Below, piece after piece: positions 42,210-49,992 of a DNA stretch of 64,000 nucleotides. Each line of letters starts with the position of its first letter. The first letter of the stretch is position 1. The DNA comes from Salinispora cortesiana (GTDB lineage: Bacteria > Actinomycetota > Actinomycetes > Mycobacteriales > Micromonosporaceae). Both the position numbers and the translations under genes were made by a program. The stretch covers positions 1-64,000 of the forward strand of contig NZ_AXVR01000013.1 in the NCBI RefSeq assembly GCF_000484695.1. The letters run 5' to 3'. The notes below the pieces were generated by a model. It was given only the letters and a program-made list of their open reading frames with translations. It had not been told where the DNA came from and ran no database searches.

Positions 42210-42416
42210 GGCTCCTCCTTCGCCCGCCGCCGTCGCGGCCAGTCGTCACAGTTGTGTGTGACCCGGCGTTACGGCGGGCAGCAACCGTACCTCGCGGAGG
42301 CAGTCGTAACCATGGCTAACCGGTGAATCTGGTGCCAACGGGTGGCATGGCGGCAGCGTTGCGGCCAGTGGTCGGGCAAGCCGGAGGGTGGTGCCCGGTG
42401 GCCCGGCTCGGCTCGA

Positions 42417-43121
42417 TCAGTCCGGGCGAACGAACGGTGTCGTCGGGCCGACGGTGAGGTCGGCGGGGGGCGGCAGGTCGTCCACTGCGGCGCTGCGGCG
42501 GGAACGCAGTGGTCGGGCCGGCGTTGCCGCCCCGGCCTCCGGCGCCGGATCGGGCCTGCCGGCGGCCGGGGCGAGCAGCAGAGCAGCGCCGAGTAGTGCG
42601 CAGGTCAGGAAGGCGGTGACCATCCCCCGCCCGTATGCGATGTCGAAGCCCTCTTGGCCGCGGTAGTAGATGGCGCGTACGTCCGCGTCGCCGATCGTGG
42701 TGGCCCCGGCGACCAGCACGGCGAGCAGAGCAGCCGCCAGGGCCAGGCCGGCGATGCGGGCGTTTGACCGGGTGGCTCCGGTGCCGCGCAGGGCGAGAGC
42801 GACCGCTACGGCCAGACCGAGGAGGCCGACCAGGTAGGCGTTGCCAAAACCGCCCACCTCGTCGACCGTCTCCGGGATCTGGATCGGACCGCCGGCCGGA
42901 CCGCCGGTCGGCAGGTGCAGCACCACCCACTCGCCCACCAGCGAGGCCAACCCGGCGGCGGCCCCGAGCCCGGCGAGAACGAGGGGTGGGCGCCGGTCGC
43001 GGAGGATCCGGGTGAGGCCGCGCCGACGGCCCGACAGCCGAGGAGCGGCTCCGCCCCGCTGCTCGCCGACGATGCCGTCGGACCGGTCTTCCTGTCGGGG
43101 GATGGGCTGCTCCGGATCCAT
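42417..43121 (-). CDS. Four-helix membrane protein of unknown function
   Basis: 234 residues. Charged N-terminus (PEQPIPRQEDRSDGIVGEQRGG), then helices near PLVLAGLGAAAGLASLVGEWVVL, AYLVGLLGLAVAVALAL, IAGLALAAALLAVLVAGATTI and GMVTAFLTCALLGAALLLA, then a Pro/Ala-rich tail. Between helices 1 and 2 a loop carries GGPIQIPETVDEVGGFGN. No family recognised. ATG 43121 with GAGAGG upstream; a longer frame to 43166 is less likely. Confidence 0.65.
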   Translation of the reverse strand: MDPEQPIPRQEDRSDGIVGEQRGGAAPRLSGRRRGLTRILRDRRPPLVLAGLGAAAGLASLVGEWVVLHLPTGGPAGGPIQIPETVDEVGGFGNAYLVGLLGLAVAVALALRGTGATRSNARIAGLALAAALLAVLVAGATTIGDADVRAIYYRGQEGFDIAYGRGMVTAFLTCALLGAALLLAPAAGRPDPAPEAGAATPARPLRSRRSAAVDDLPPPADLTVGPTTPFVRPD

Positions 43122-43241
43122 CGGAAACCTCTCGGATCGACGAGTCTGATCCGCATCATGGCACAACCGACCAGGGGTGGGCCGGACCGAATCGCGCCCG
43201 CCGGCCCCCTCCGGAACCTCGGGTACCGGCAGAATGGGGCA

Positions 43242-43592
43242 GTGGCCATGGAGATGAACCGGGAGCGGTTCGAGGAACTGGTCGGCGACGCGCTCGACGA
43301 GGTGCCCGAGGAGTTGCTCCGCCTGATGAGCAACGTGGTCATCTTGGTCGAGGACGTCCCACCCCCCGGTGAGGAGCTACTCGGCCTGTACGAGGGGCAC
43401 GCCCTGACCGACCGCGGTTGGGACTACTCGGGCGTGCTGCCCGACCGCATCCTGATCTACCGCAACCCGATCCTGCGCATCTGCGACACCGAGGAGGAGG
43501 TGGTGGAGGAGGTGGCGATCACGGTCGTGCACGAGATCGCCCACCACTTCGGCATCGACGACGAGCGCCTGCACGAGTTGGGCTGGGGTTGA
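43242..43592 (+). CDS. Small metallopeptidase (DUF1025/zincin-like)
   Basis: 116 residues. The HExxH motif lies in VVHEIAHHFGIDDERLHELGWG (H97, E98, H101), preceded by ILIYRNPILRICDTEEEVVEEVAITV. This compact zincin family (MTH-type minimal gluzincin) is found in most actinobacteria; the physiological substrate is unknown. GTG 43242 has CAGAAT 6 nt upstream, consistent with leaderless start; ATG 43248 and 43254 are alternatives. Confidence 0.87.
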   Translation: MAMEMNRERFEELVGDALDEVPEELLRLMSNVVILVEDVPPPGEELLGLYEGHALTDRGWDYSGVLPDRILIYRNPILRICDTEEEVVEEVAITVVHEIAHHFGIDDERLHELGWG

Positions 43593-43619
43593 GTCGCCGG
43601 GCCGCCGCGACGACCCGTC

Positions 43620-44576
43620 TCAGCTGAGATCCCCGCCACGCAGCCGGGCCAGCCAGGCGGCGGCGTCAACATAGTCGGCGTCAACGGGCCCCGATGGGGC
43701 TGGGGCCGGCCGTCCACCTTCGCCGCCGGCCCAGCGGTGCCGGGGGTACGACCCGAGGAAGCGCACCTGGGCGCAGACCCGACGTAGTCCCTGCAGTGCC
43801 TCGCCGAGCCGGGCATCGGCCAGGTGACCGGTGCAGTCCAGGAAGAACACGTACCGGCCGAGCGCCTCGCCGGTCGGCCGGGACTCGATCCGGGTCAGGT
43901 TGACCCCACGCACGGCCAGCTCCATCAGCACGGAGAGCAGCGCGCCCACCCGGTCGTGGGCGATGTAGACCGCCAGCGACGTCACGTCGTCCCCGGTGGG
44001 CGGCGGGGGCGGCCCCGGCCGGGAGAAGAGCGCGAATCGGGTCACCGCGTCGGGGTGGTCGGCGATCTTGTCGGCCAGTACGGCGAGCCGGTGTCGGGAC
44101 GCGCCGATCGGAGCGCAGATCGCCGCGTCGAAGTCGCCAGCCGCGGCCCCGACCGCCGCCGCGCCGTTGGAGAGCACGTCAACCACCGCCGCGTCGGGAA
44201 GGTGAGCGTGCAGCCATGCCCGGCACTGGGTCGACGCCTGGGGATGGGCGGCCACACTACGCACCGCACCGAGGTGCCCGCCGGCGCGGGCGGCGAGCAC
44301 GAACTCCACCGGCAGGATCACCTCTCGTGTGATCACCAACGGCTCGCCCTCGGCCAACTCGTCCAGCGTCACCCCGACCGCGCCGCCGATGGAGTTCTCC
44401 AGCGGCACCAGCGCCGCGTCGGCGGCACCGACACGTACGCTCTCCAGCGCCTCGCCGACGCTGCGGGCGGGTATCCGGCTGGCCCGCTCGGCGGCGGGGA
44501 TGGTCCGCAGCGCCTGCTCGGCGAAGGTTCCCTCGGGCCCGAGGAAGACAAAGCGGGTCGGCGGTGTTCCCGGCAT
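43620..44576 (-). CDS. pheA: Prephenate dehydratase
   Basis: 318 residues. Converts prephenate to phenylpyruvate in phenylalanine synthesis. The PDT domain (about 8-185) has FLGPEGTFAEQAL, VPLENSIGGAVGVTLDEL and TRFALFSRPG (the Thr of TRF is catalytic). The ACT regulatory domain (about 198-280) has GALLSVLMELAVRGVNLTRIESRPTGE, the Phe-binding segment. ATG fixed by a leaderless TAGGCT, which overlaps the stop of the upstream gene. Extra C-terminal about 35 residues are linker-like. Confidence 0.95.
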   Translation of the reverse strand: MPGTPPTRFVFLGPEGTFAEQALRTIPAAERASRIPARSVGEALESVRVGAADAALVPLENSIGGAVGVTLDELAEGEPLVITREVILPVEFVLAARAGGHLGAVRSVAAHPQASTQCRAWLHAHLPDAAVVDVLSNGAAAVGAAAGDFDAAICAPIGASRHRLAVLADKIADHPDAVTRFALFSRPGPPPPPTGDDVTSLAVYIAHDRVGALLSVLMELAVRGVNLTRIESRPTGEALGRYVFFLDCTGHLADARLGEALQGLRRVCAQVRFLGSYPRHRWAGGEGGRPAPAPSGPVDADYVDAAAWLARLRGGDLS

Positions 44577-44582
44577 GGCGAC

Positions 44583-44588
44583 AGCCTA
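44583..44588 (-). promoter_or_regulatory. -10 element of pheA
   Basis: TAGGCT ends 6 nt before the pheA ATG. Its TAG is also the stop codon of the upstream lipoprotein gene. Confidence 0.55.
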
Positions 44589-45173
44589 CGTACCCGAGCC
44601 GGCGTCGCAGGCCAGGGTCTGGATGCCGGTCGGGGAGATGACGCGTACCTCCGCTGTGCAGACATCGGTGCCGGCGGTGACCAGGCGCGGTGCGGTGCCG
44701 GAACCACGGCTGACGACCTGGAGTGGTTCGTGGCCGGTGACGGCGAGGAGGGTGTAGTGCCAGTCGTCGGCGCAGAGCGGCCCGGTCAGCACCCGTACCT
44801 GGGCGTCGGTGGGGAGCAGGTCCTCGCCGCGTACCAGGGCGGTCACCTGCTGGCCGGACGGGCCGGCGGGGCACCGGACGGCGACCGGCGTGCTGCTGGC
44901 CGTGGGGGTCGGCGCCCCGGTTGGCGGCGCCGTGGTGGTGGGCGCGGTGTCGGTCGGGGTGGGCGATGCGGACCGGGCTGATTGGCCTGGCTGGGCATCC
45001 CGCAGCTCGGGCGGGGTGCCACAGCCCGACGTGAGCAGCGCCGCCAGGAGCGCCACAACCCCGACCACGGTCGTGGCCGGGGTCTTTGACCGACCACGCC
45101 GGGCCGGCGACCCAGCCCGGGACCGGTGGGTGGGCGGAGCGGGAGCAGCGAGGCGGGGTGGGCCGGACGGCAC
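44586..45173 (-). CDS. Putative lipoprotein of unknown function
   Basis: 195 residues from GTG 45173 (GAGGA upstream). An Arg-rich start precedes a hydrophobic stretch and lipobox LLTSGC (C51), followed by a Thr/Pro/Ala linker. The outer domain of about 100 residues has four cysteines (VRCPAGPSG, GPLCADDWHY, DVCTAEVRV, TLACDAG), probably two disulfides. The long positively charged leader is unusual for a signal peptide, so the true start may be nearer residue 30. No known family. Confidence 0.6.
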   Translation of the reverse strand: MPSGPPRLAAPAPPTHRSRAGSPARRGRSKTPATTVVGVVALLAALLTSGCGTPPELRDAQPGQSARSASPTPTDTAPTTTAPPTGAPTPTASSTPVAVRCPAGPSGQQVTALVRGEDLLPTDAQVRVLTGPLCADDWHYTLLAVTGHEPLQVVSRGSGTAPRLVTAGTDVCTAEVRVISPTGIQTLACDAGSGT

Positions 45174-45298
45174 GGACGATCCTCAAATCGACATGAATGA
45201 GCGCAGGCGGATGGGAACCCATCGTAGGAGGGTCTGCTGCTCTGGTGAAGCCTCGGCCGGGTCTCGTCTCGACCGAGGCAACGCGACACCGGGTTTGG

Positions 45299-45682
45299 CT
45301 AGGTGCGGACCCGGTGCCCGGCTTGGCCGAGCGCGGTGACGGCCTGATCGAGGCGGACCGCCGGGACCAGCAGGTAGTCGGTGTCGTGGGTGGAGAAGGT
45401 AACCACGGAGACACGGGCCTCGGCCAGTGGGTCGATGAGAGCGGCCAGGCCGGTGGAGAGCGCGAGGTCAGAGGGGCCGACCATACGTAGGCAACGCCAG
45501 GTGGTCTCGGTCTGTGCCGGTGCGCGTGCTGCGGGACAGATCACGGACACGCCGTCGGTGGTCCAGCTCACCGTGACTACGTCATTGTCGCTCAACCCGC
45601 CCGACAGGCCGGGTGGCAGGGCAGAGCCGGCTGCCAGGCGGCAGACAGCGTAATCACCCGGCAGCAGAGCGATATCCAGCAT
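45299..45682 (-). CDS. ACT-domain protein
   Basis: 127 residues. Opens LDIALLPGDYAVCRLAAGSALP and has VSWTTDGVSVICPAARAP and CLRMVGPSDLALSTGLAALIDPLAEARVSVVTFSTHDTDYLLVPA, the tandem ACT-like layout of amino-acid-sensing CASTOR/ACT_7 proteins. Ligand unknown, perhaps an amino acid given its position near pheA. ATG fixed by a TAAGGT with a 6-nt gap. Confidence 0.8.
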   Translation of the reverse strand: MLDIALLPGDYAVCRLAAGSALPPGLSGGLSDNDVVTVSWTTDGVSVICPAARAPAQTETTWRCLRMVGPSDLALSTGLAALIDPLAEARVSVVTFSTHDTDYLLVPAVRLDQAVTALGQAGHRVRT

Positions 45683-45688
45683 GAGGGC

Positions 45689-45694
45689 ACCTTA
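45689..45694 (-). promoter_or_regulatory. -10 element of ACT-domain gene
   Basis: TAAGGT ends 6 nt before ATG 45682; no ribosome binding site. Confidence 0.55.
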
Positions 45695-45756
45695 CGGCCT
45701 TGAACGGTTCCTACCCAGCACACCGCGTGCGGCGCGTGCCACATGCCGTGCGCGGG

Positions 45757-46215
45757 TCAGACCTCGGAGAAGAATGTGAGTGAGCCGACGACCGCACCGG
45801 CGCGGTGAACCGGGGTGGAGATGGCGTCAACGGTGGCGTCCGGCGCGCGGGCCGACACCCTTTTGATCCGGAGCAGCCCGCGGGCCAGGCGGCCGGAGGT
45901 GATGGCGAGGAGCGGCGGGATCTTGTCGAGCTCCGGCTCGGTCAGCTCGCCCCGGTTGGCGGTGAAGTCGAGTAACCGCAGGCTACCGTCGAGTAGCGGC
46001 TGCCCGATCATGTCCCGGCGGCCGCCGAGAAAAAGCAGCTGGGACCCGGAGGCGGAGACGGCGACCACGCGCGTGTCGGCAGCGATGAGCACACAGGGCT
46101 CGTCTGCCCGGGAGACGGTCACCGACCAGGAGGTGACGTTGTCGTACTCCTGCTCTGCCGGTGCCCCTACCGCCGGCACGCGGACTTCTGAGAGTGAGAG
46201 CTCGACGTGGGCCAC
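45757..46215 (-). CDS. PAS-like domain protein
   Basis: 152 residues from a GTG with AGGAGGTG upstream. The central segment PCVLIAADTRVVAVSASGSQLLFLGGRRDMIGQPLLDGSLRLLDF resembles a PAS fold, and STPVHRAGAVVGSLTFFSEV fits its last strands. There is no output domain, so it could be a ligand sensor that works with a partner. Palindromes lie before the gene, including CACGCTAGCGTG. Assignment is tentative. Confidence 0.6.
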   Translation of the reverse strand: MAHVELSLSEVRVPAVGAPAEQEYDNVTSWSVTVSRADEPCVLIAADTRVVAVSASGSQLLFLGGRRDMIGQPLLDGSLRLLDFTANRGELTEPELDKIPPLLAITSGRLARGLLRIKRVSARAPDATVDAISTPVHRAGAVVGSLTFFSEV

Positions 46216-46247
46216 CGCACCTCCTCTATAAACCCGGACGGTCTGTC

Positions 46248-46259
46248 CACGCTAGCGTG
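46248..46259. promoter_or_regulatory. Palindrome upstream of the PAS-like gene
   Basis: CACGCTAGCGTG is a perfect 12-bp palindrome 33 bp before the start codon. GGAC/GTCC arms sit between it and the gene. Candidate operator. Confidence 0.4.
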
Positions 46260-46387
46260 ACCCAACGTATCTCCGCTGACCGCGGCGATCTGGGCCGTAC
46301 CTACCTGGTGGGAAGGCGGCGGAGGGTCGGGCCGGCGGCGGCGCGGCTGACGGGCGTCGATCGCACCCGGGCCGCGCTACGTCCCCA

Positions 46388-46403
46388 CCGACGGTACCGT
46401 CGG
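46388..46403. terminator. Candidate terminator after the NERD-like gene
   Basis: CCGACGGTACCGTCGG is a perfect palindrome 12 nt past the minus-strand stop. Confidence 0.35.
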
Positions 46404-46415
46404 CGCACCGGCTTG

Positions 46416-47126
46416 TCAGCTGCCGTCGCCATACCACCGGTAGTCGGCCGCCGGGTGATAGCCGCCGCTGCGCCAGGTGCCCGGGTGCTGCGCGACCCGG
46501 GACAGCTTGGCCGCGGTTTCCGGGCTGATTCGGTTTCCGGCAGCGACGAGGAGCCGATCCAGTTCCCGATGAGTGGCCATCAGACAGTCCTCCGGGAGGC
46601 CGTACACACTGATCACGCCGGAGCCGACGAAGGTCAGCACCGGCGTCACCGGGATTGGTAGCCCAACCGCGCTGCTGAGGGCCTTGCTCGCCCGCTTGGC
46701 GTCCTTACGTGCCTCTGCCACGTAGGCCGGACGCTTGCCGTTGATCTGCACGACCTCACCGGCCACCAGTACCCGGGCCCGGCCGTGGTCAACGATGGTG
46801 ACCGCGTAGAGCCCACTCGGGCCGATCGCGAGGAAGCCGGCGCGTTCACTGTCGGCGTCGTCGCGGAGAAGGTCGATCGAGTCGGTGCGCGGCCATTCGA
46901 TCACGTGCCAGGCCGGACCGAGCTGGTCCAGGCGGCCCAGGGCCCGTGCTCCGGCTGCCTCCAACCGCCGTGCTCCTCGCTCGGCCCGTCGGCGACGGGC
47001 CCATTCGAGGGGGGAGGAGCGGGGTGGGGCGAGAGTCCCCGGGCTTTCCACCCGGGGATGCGGTACCGCCATGGGCGGCAACGCCTGGGCGGAGGGTGCG
47101 GCTCGGCGAGCAGGGTAGACAGTCAT
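46416..47126 (-). CDS. NERD-like (nuclease-related) domain protein
   Basis: 236 residues from ATG 47126 (GGAGG 5 nt upstream). A Pro/Arg-rich N-terminus and a helical ARRRRAERGARRLEAAGARAL segment precede a domain with WHVIEWPRTDSIDLLRDD, FLAIGPSGLYAVTIVDHGRARVLVAGEVVQINGKRPAYVAEARKDAKRASKAL and VTPVLTFVGSG. The order of strands and the GPSGLY motif are NERD-like, but the usual catalytic Lys position (E.K) reads IVDHG, so nuclease activity is doubtful. Confidence 0.6.
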   Translation of the reverse strand: MTVYPARRAAPSAQALPPMAVPHPRVESPGTLAPPRSSPLEWARRRRAERGARRLEAAGARALGRLDQLGPAWHVIEWPRTDSIDLLRDDADSERAGFLAIGPSGLYAVTIVDHGRARVLVAGEVVQINGKRPAYVAEARKDAKRASKALSSAVGLPIPVTPVLTFVGSGVISVYGLPEDCLMATHRELDRLLVAAGNRISPETAAKLSRVAQHPGTWRSGGYHPAADYRWYGDGS

Positions 47127-47221
47127 CGCGACCTCCGGCAAAAGGTCCCTCGAAGTTATGTCCCCGCTACCCTACGTCGCTACTACCCCGAGGGGGCAAG
47201 TTGGAGCGCCGGAGTGAGTAC

Positions 47222-47242
47222 GGATGAATGCCGCGTTCATCC
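47222..47242. promoter_or_regulatory. Inverted repeat upstream of arcA
   Basis: GGATGAA-7-TTCATCC, perfect arms, 36 bp before the arcA -10. Its TGAA/TTCA core recalls arginine-regulator boxes but the spacing is one base longer. Confidence 0.45.
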
Positions 47243-47277
47243 ATCGCTGTTTTGCCGGATGCCGAGAACTCAGGCTC

Positions 47278-47283
47278 TAGGCT
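47278..47283 (+). promoter_or_regulatory. -10 element of arcA
   Basis: TAGGCT ends 6 nt before GTG 47290; no ribosome binding site. Confidence 0.6.
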
Positions 47284-47289
47284 GCGAAG

Positions 47290-48552
47290 GTGAGCCACTA
47301 CGTGGACAGTGAGGTTGGTCGCCTCGGTACGGTCATGCTGCACCGCCCCGGGCCCGAGCTGGCCCGGCTCACCCCCCGGAACAGTGGCTCACTGCTCTTC
47401 GACGCCATCCCCTGGGTCAGCCGCGCGCAGGAGGAACATGACGCCTTCGCCGCCGCGTTGCGCGAGCGGGGCGTGGAGGTGCTCCACTTGGCAGAGTTGC
47501 TTACCGAGACCCTCGCCGGCGACGACGCTCGGGCCGAGCTGACCGAGCAGGTGCTGCGCTCGCCCCGGCTCGGCGACCAGCTACGCGCCCGGGTCGCCGC
47601 CCACCTCGCCTACCTCGACCCGGCCACGTTGGCCAGTGTCCTCATCGCTGGCCTGGCCCACGAGGAACTGCGGGTCAGCCGGGAGCGCCCCGGCGGCCTG
47701 GTCTACCAGCTAATGGACCGGCACGACTTCGTCATCGACCCGCTGCCGAACCTGCTCTTCACCCGCGACTCCTCGGTCTGGATCGGTGGTCGGGTCGCCG
47801 TCACCAGCCTGGCCATGCCCGCCCGTCGGCGGGAGAGCACACTGACCGACGCCATCTACCGTCACCATCCGCGTTTCGCCGGAACGGAGTTCGCGTACCA
47901 CCCGGGGATGGAGCATCTGGAGGGTGGGGACGTGCTGCTACTCGCCCCCGGAGTGCTGGCGGTCGGCGTCGGCGAACGGACCACGCCGGCGGGTGCCGAG
48001 CGTCTCGCCCGCCAGGTCTTCGCCGCAGACCTGGCCCACAGCATCCTGGTCGTGCCGATCGCCCAGGAGCGGGCCACCATGCATCTCGACACCGTCTGCA
48101 CGATGGTGGACATCGACGCTGTGCTGATGTACCCGAACATCGCCAGCACGCTCGTGGCGTACACGGTGACCGCCGGGACGGACGGCGAGGATCCGCTTGT
48201 GGAAGGGCCGGTGCCGTTCCTGCGGGCCGCCGCGGACGCGATGAACCTGGACCAGCTGCGGGTGATCGACACCGGCCTGGATCCGGTGACCGCCGAGCGA
48301 GAACAGTGGGACGACGGCAACAACACCCTTGCCCTGGCACCCCGGCTCTGCGTCAGCTACGAGCGGAACACGGAGACCAACGCGCAGCTCGAGCGAGCCG
48401 GCATCGAGGTCCTCTCGATCGCCGGCTCAGAGCTGGGCTCCGGGCGGGGCGGCCCCCGGTGCATGTCCTGCCCGCTCCTCCGCGCCCCCCTCGGCCAGGA
48501 GGCCGACCCGGCCGCTCACCTCCGCCGGCCGCGTGGACTCAGCGGAGAGTGA
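47290..48552 (+). CDS. arcA: Arginine deiminase
   Basis: 420 residues. Hydrolyses arginine to citrulline and ammonia. Motifs: [37 protein letters not shown] (FTRD), [15 protein letters not shown] (EGGDV), the catalytic His of [15 protein letters not shown] and nucleophile Cys in [12 protein letters not shown] (C391). No arcB, arcC or arcD is adjacent, so the usual ATP-yielding deiminase pathway is not assembled here. GTG fixed by the leaderless -10. The end overlaps the DUF5926 gene by 14 nt, tail to tail. Confidence 0.94.
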   Translation: MSHYVDSEVGRLGTVMLHRPGPELARLTPRNSGSLLFDAIPWVSRAQEEHDAFAAALRERGVEVLHLAELLTETLAGDDARAELTEQVLRSPRLGDQLRARVAAHLAYLDPATLASVLIAGLAHEELRVSRERPGGLVYQLMDRHDFVIDPLPNLLFTRDSSVWIGGRVAVTSLAMPARRRESTLTDAIYRHHPRFAGTEFAYHPGMEHLEGGDVLLLAPGVLAVGVGERTTPAGAERLARQVFAADLAHSILVVPIAQERATMHLDTVCTMVDIDAVLMYPNIASTLVAYTVTAGTDGEDPLVEGPVPFLRAAADAMNLDQLRVIDTGLDPVTAEREQWDDGNNTLALAPRLCVSYERNTETNAQLERAGIEVLSIAGSELGSGRGGPRCMSCPLLRAPLGQEADPAAHLRRPRGLSGE

Positions 48553-49423
48553 GCTGGCGGCCGAGGAGCCCGTGCCGCGCGCGCCGGGCCGCCGCGTCCA
48601 GTGGGGCGGCGGCTGCCAAAGCCGCGGCGTAGCGTTCGGCGAACTCTGCCACCGGCTGCTCCCAGTGGCCCGCCGGAGTCTCCTCAGGAAGATCCCAGAC
48701 CGGTACGAGGCGGCCGTGCGCGCGGAACATCCCGGCGAACTTCGTCTCCTCGCCCAACGTCAACGTGCCGGCCACGCTGAGGCGGGCCAGCGCGTCCAGG
48801 GCGGCGTCCTCATCGTCGGGGAGCACCCACCGGACGTGTGCCTTCTCCGGGACCTGGCACCAGTAGGCGGCGCGGGCCGCGGTGAGCCGCACCGTCGGGT
48901 AGATCGCGGCGTTGGCCCGCTCCAGCGACGCCTGCACGGTCGGATTGTCGGCCGAGTCCGGGTCGAGCCAGAACTGGAAGCTCTCGTGCAGGGTGATCTC
49001 CAGTGGAGCATCAACCAGCACGTCCAGCAGTCGGGGCCCCGGGCCGGGCAGCGGCGGCACGCTGACCTGGTGGCCGGGCTCGGTGCGCAGTGCGCAGAGC
49101 AACGCCTCGGCCAGGTCCCGGGCGACGTCGCCGGACTGCTGATGCCGCTGGAGGCCGAGCAGGACCCGGCCGGTTGGCTGCACCATCGCCGGTGCCGCCA
49201 CCGGCAGGACGGTGGCCAGCAGGACCTCCCGCTCGCCGAACTCGGCTACCAGGTCGGGGGCGAGGCGCAGTGGCGCGGTGGCGGCCGGCACGAGCTCGCG
49301 TAGGGCGATCCACTCCGGCTCGTCGGTCAGGCCCTCGAAGGGGCGGGGCACGAAGACATCCCGGACCTTCTCCCGCTTCCCGCTGGTGTCCCCGGCCCGT
49401 TGACTCTTTCGACGCTTGCTCAC
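48539..49423 (-). CDS. DUF5926 family protein
   Basis: 294 residues. Starts [52 protein letters not shown], the conserved opening of this actinobacterial family of unknown function. [22 protein letters not shown] and [12 protein letters not shown] are further conserved blocks. A TAGGCT at 49432-49437 lies 8 nt before the GTG, so the mRNA is leaderless or nearly so. The frame upstream to 49588 is discarded. Confidence 0.85.
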   Translation of the reverse strand: MSKRRKSQRAGDTSGKREKVRDVFVPRPFEGLTDEPEWIALRELVPAATAPLRLAPDLVAEFGEREVLLATVLPVAAPAMVQPTGRVLLGLQRHQQSGDVARDLAEALLCALRTEPGHQVSVPPLPGPGPRLLDVLVDAPLEITLHESFQFWLDPDSADNPTVQASLERANAAIYPTVRLTAARAAYWCQVPEKAHVRWVLPDDEDAALDALARLSVAGTLTLGEETKFAGMFRAHGRLVPVWDLPEETPAGHWEQPVAEFAERYAAALAAAAPLDAAARRARHGLLGRQLTLR

Positions 49424-49484
49424 GGTCGGACAGCCTAGAGGGCCGCGTGCACTGGTGGGGGTCGGACCCATCCGGCCCCGCCGG

Positions 49485-49961
49485 TCAGGCGACCACCAGA
49501 CCCGGTTCGTCGAAAGCGTCGGTGCCAACCAGCTCGGCCTGCTGGCCAGCCGGCTCGAACTCAGCCCAGACGCTTTGCCCGAGGCCATCCCGGTCTATGC
49601 CCCAGCGGCTGGATAACGCGGCGACGATGTGCAGGCCACGGCCATCCGGTGCGTCCGGATCGACTGCCCGGATCCGCGGTTCGACGGGGGCTCCACCGTC
49701 AGTCACCTGCAACCGGATCCGGGGGCCCGCCGGGGTGGGGCGCAACCGCCAACCCACCCGGATCACCCTGCCGGGCAGTGGGTCGGCGTGCCGTACGGCG
49801 TTGCCCACCAGCTCCGCGAGGACCGCCACGAGATCCGCGAGCAGCGCTGGCGGCACGGCGGTCCCCAGCTCGTTCGCGAGCCAGTGCCGCGCCTGCCGGG
49901 CTCCCGCCCCGTCGTTGGGGACCACCACACACCACGTCTGTTCGGGACTCTCCGTCAACAC
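49485..49961 (-). CDS. RsbW-like ATP-binding protein (HATPase_c_2)
   Basis: 158 residues. GHKL fold: N box LAELVGNAVRHADPLPG, G1-like LQVTDGGAPVEPR and G2 DGRGLHIVAALSSRWGI. The family includes anti-sigma kinases that phosphorylate anti-anti-sigma factors, but no sigma or STAS gene is near. It starts 31 nt after the sensor kinase stop, so both are probably co-transcribed. GTG 49961 chosen; earlier starts overlap the kinase. Confidence 0.83.
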   Translation of the reverse strand: MLTESPEQTWCVVVPNDGAGARQARHWLANELGTAVPPALLADLVAVLAELVGNAVRHADPLPGRVIRVGWRLRPTPAGPRIRLQVTDGGAPVEPRIRAVDPDAPDGRGLHIVAALSSRWGIDRDGLGQSVWAEFEPAGQQAELVGTDAFDEPGLVVA

Positions 49962-49992
49962 CGTCGCCCCTTCACACCCCCGCCGCCCTTGG

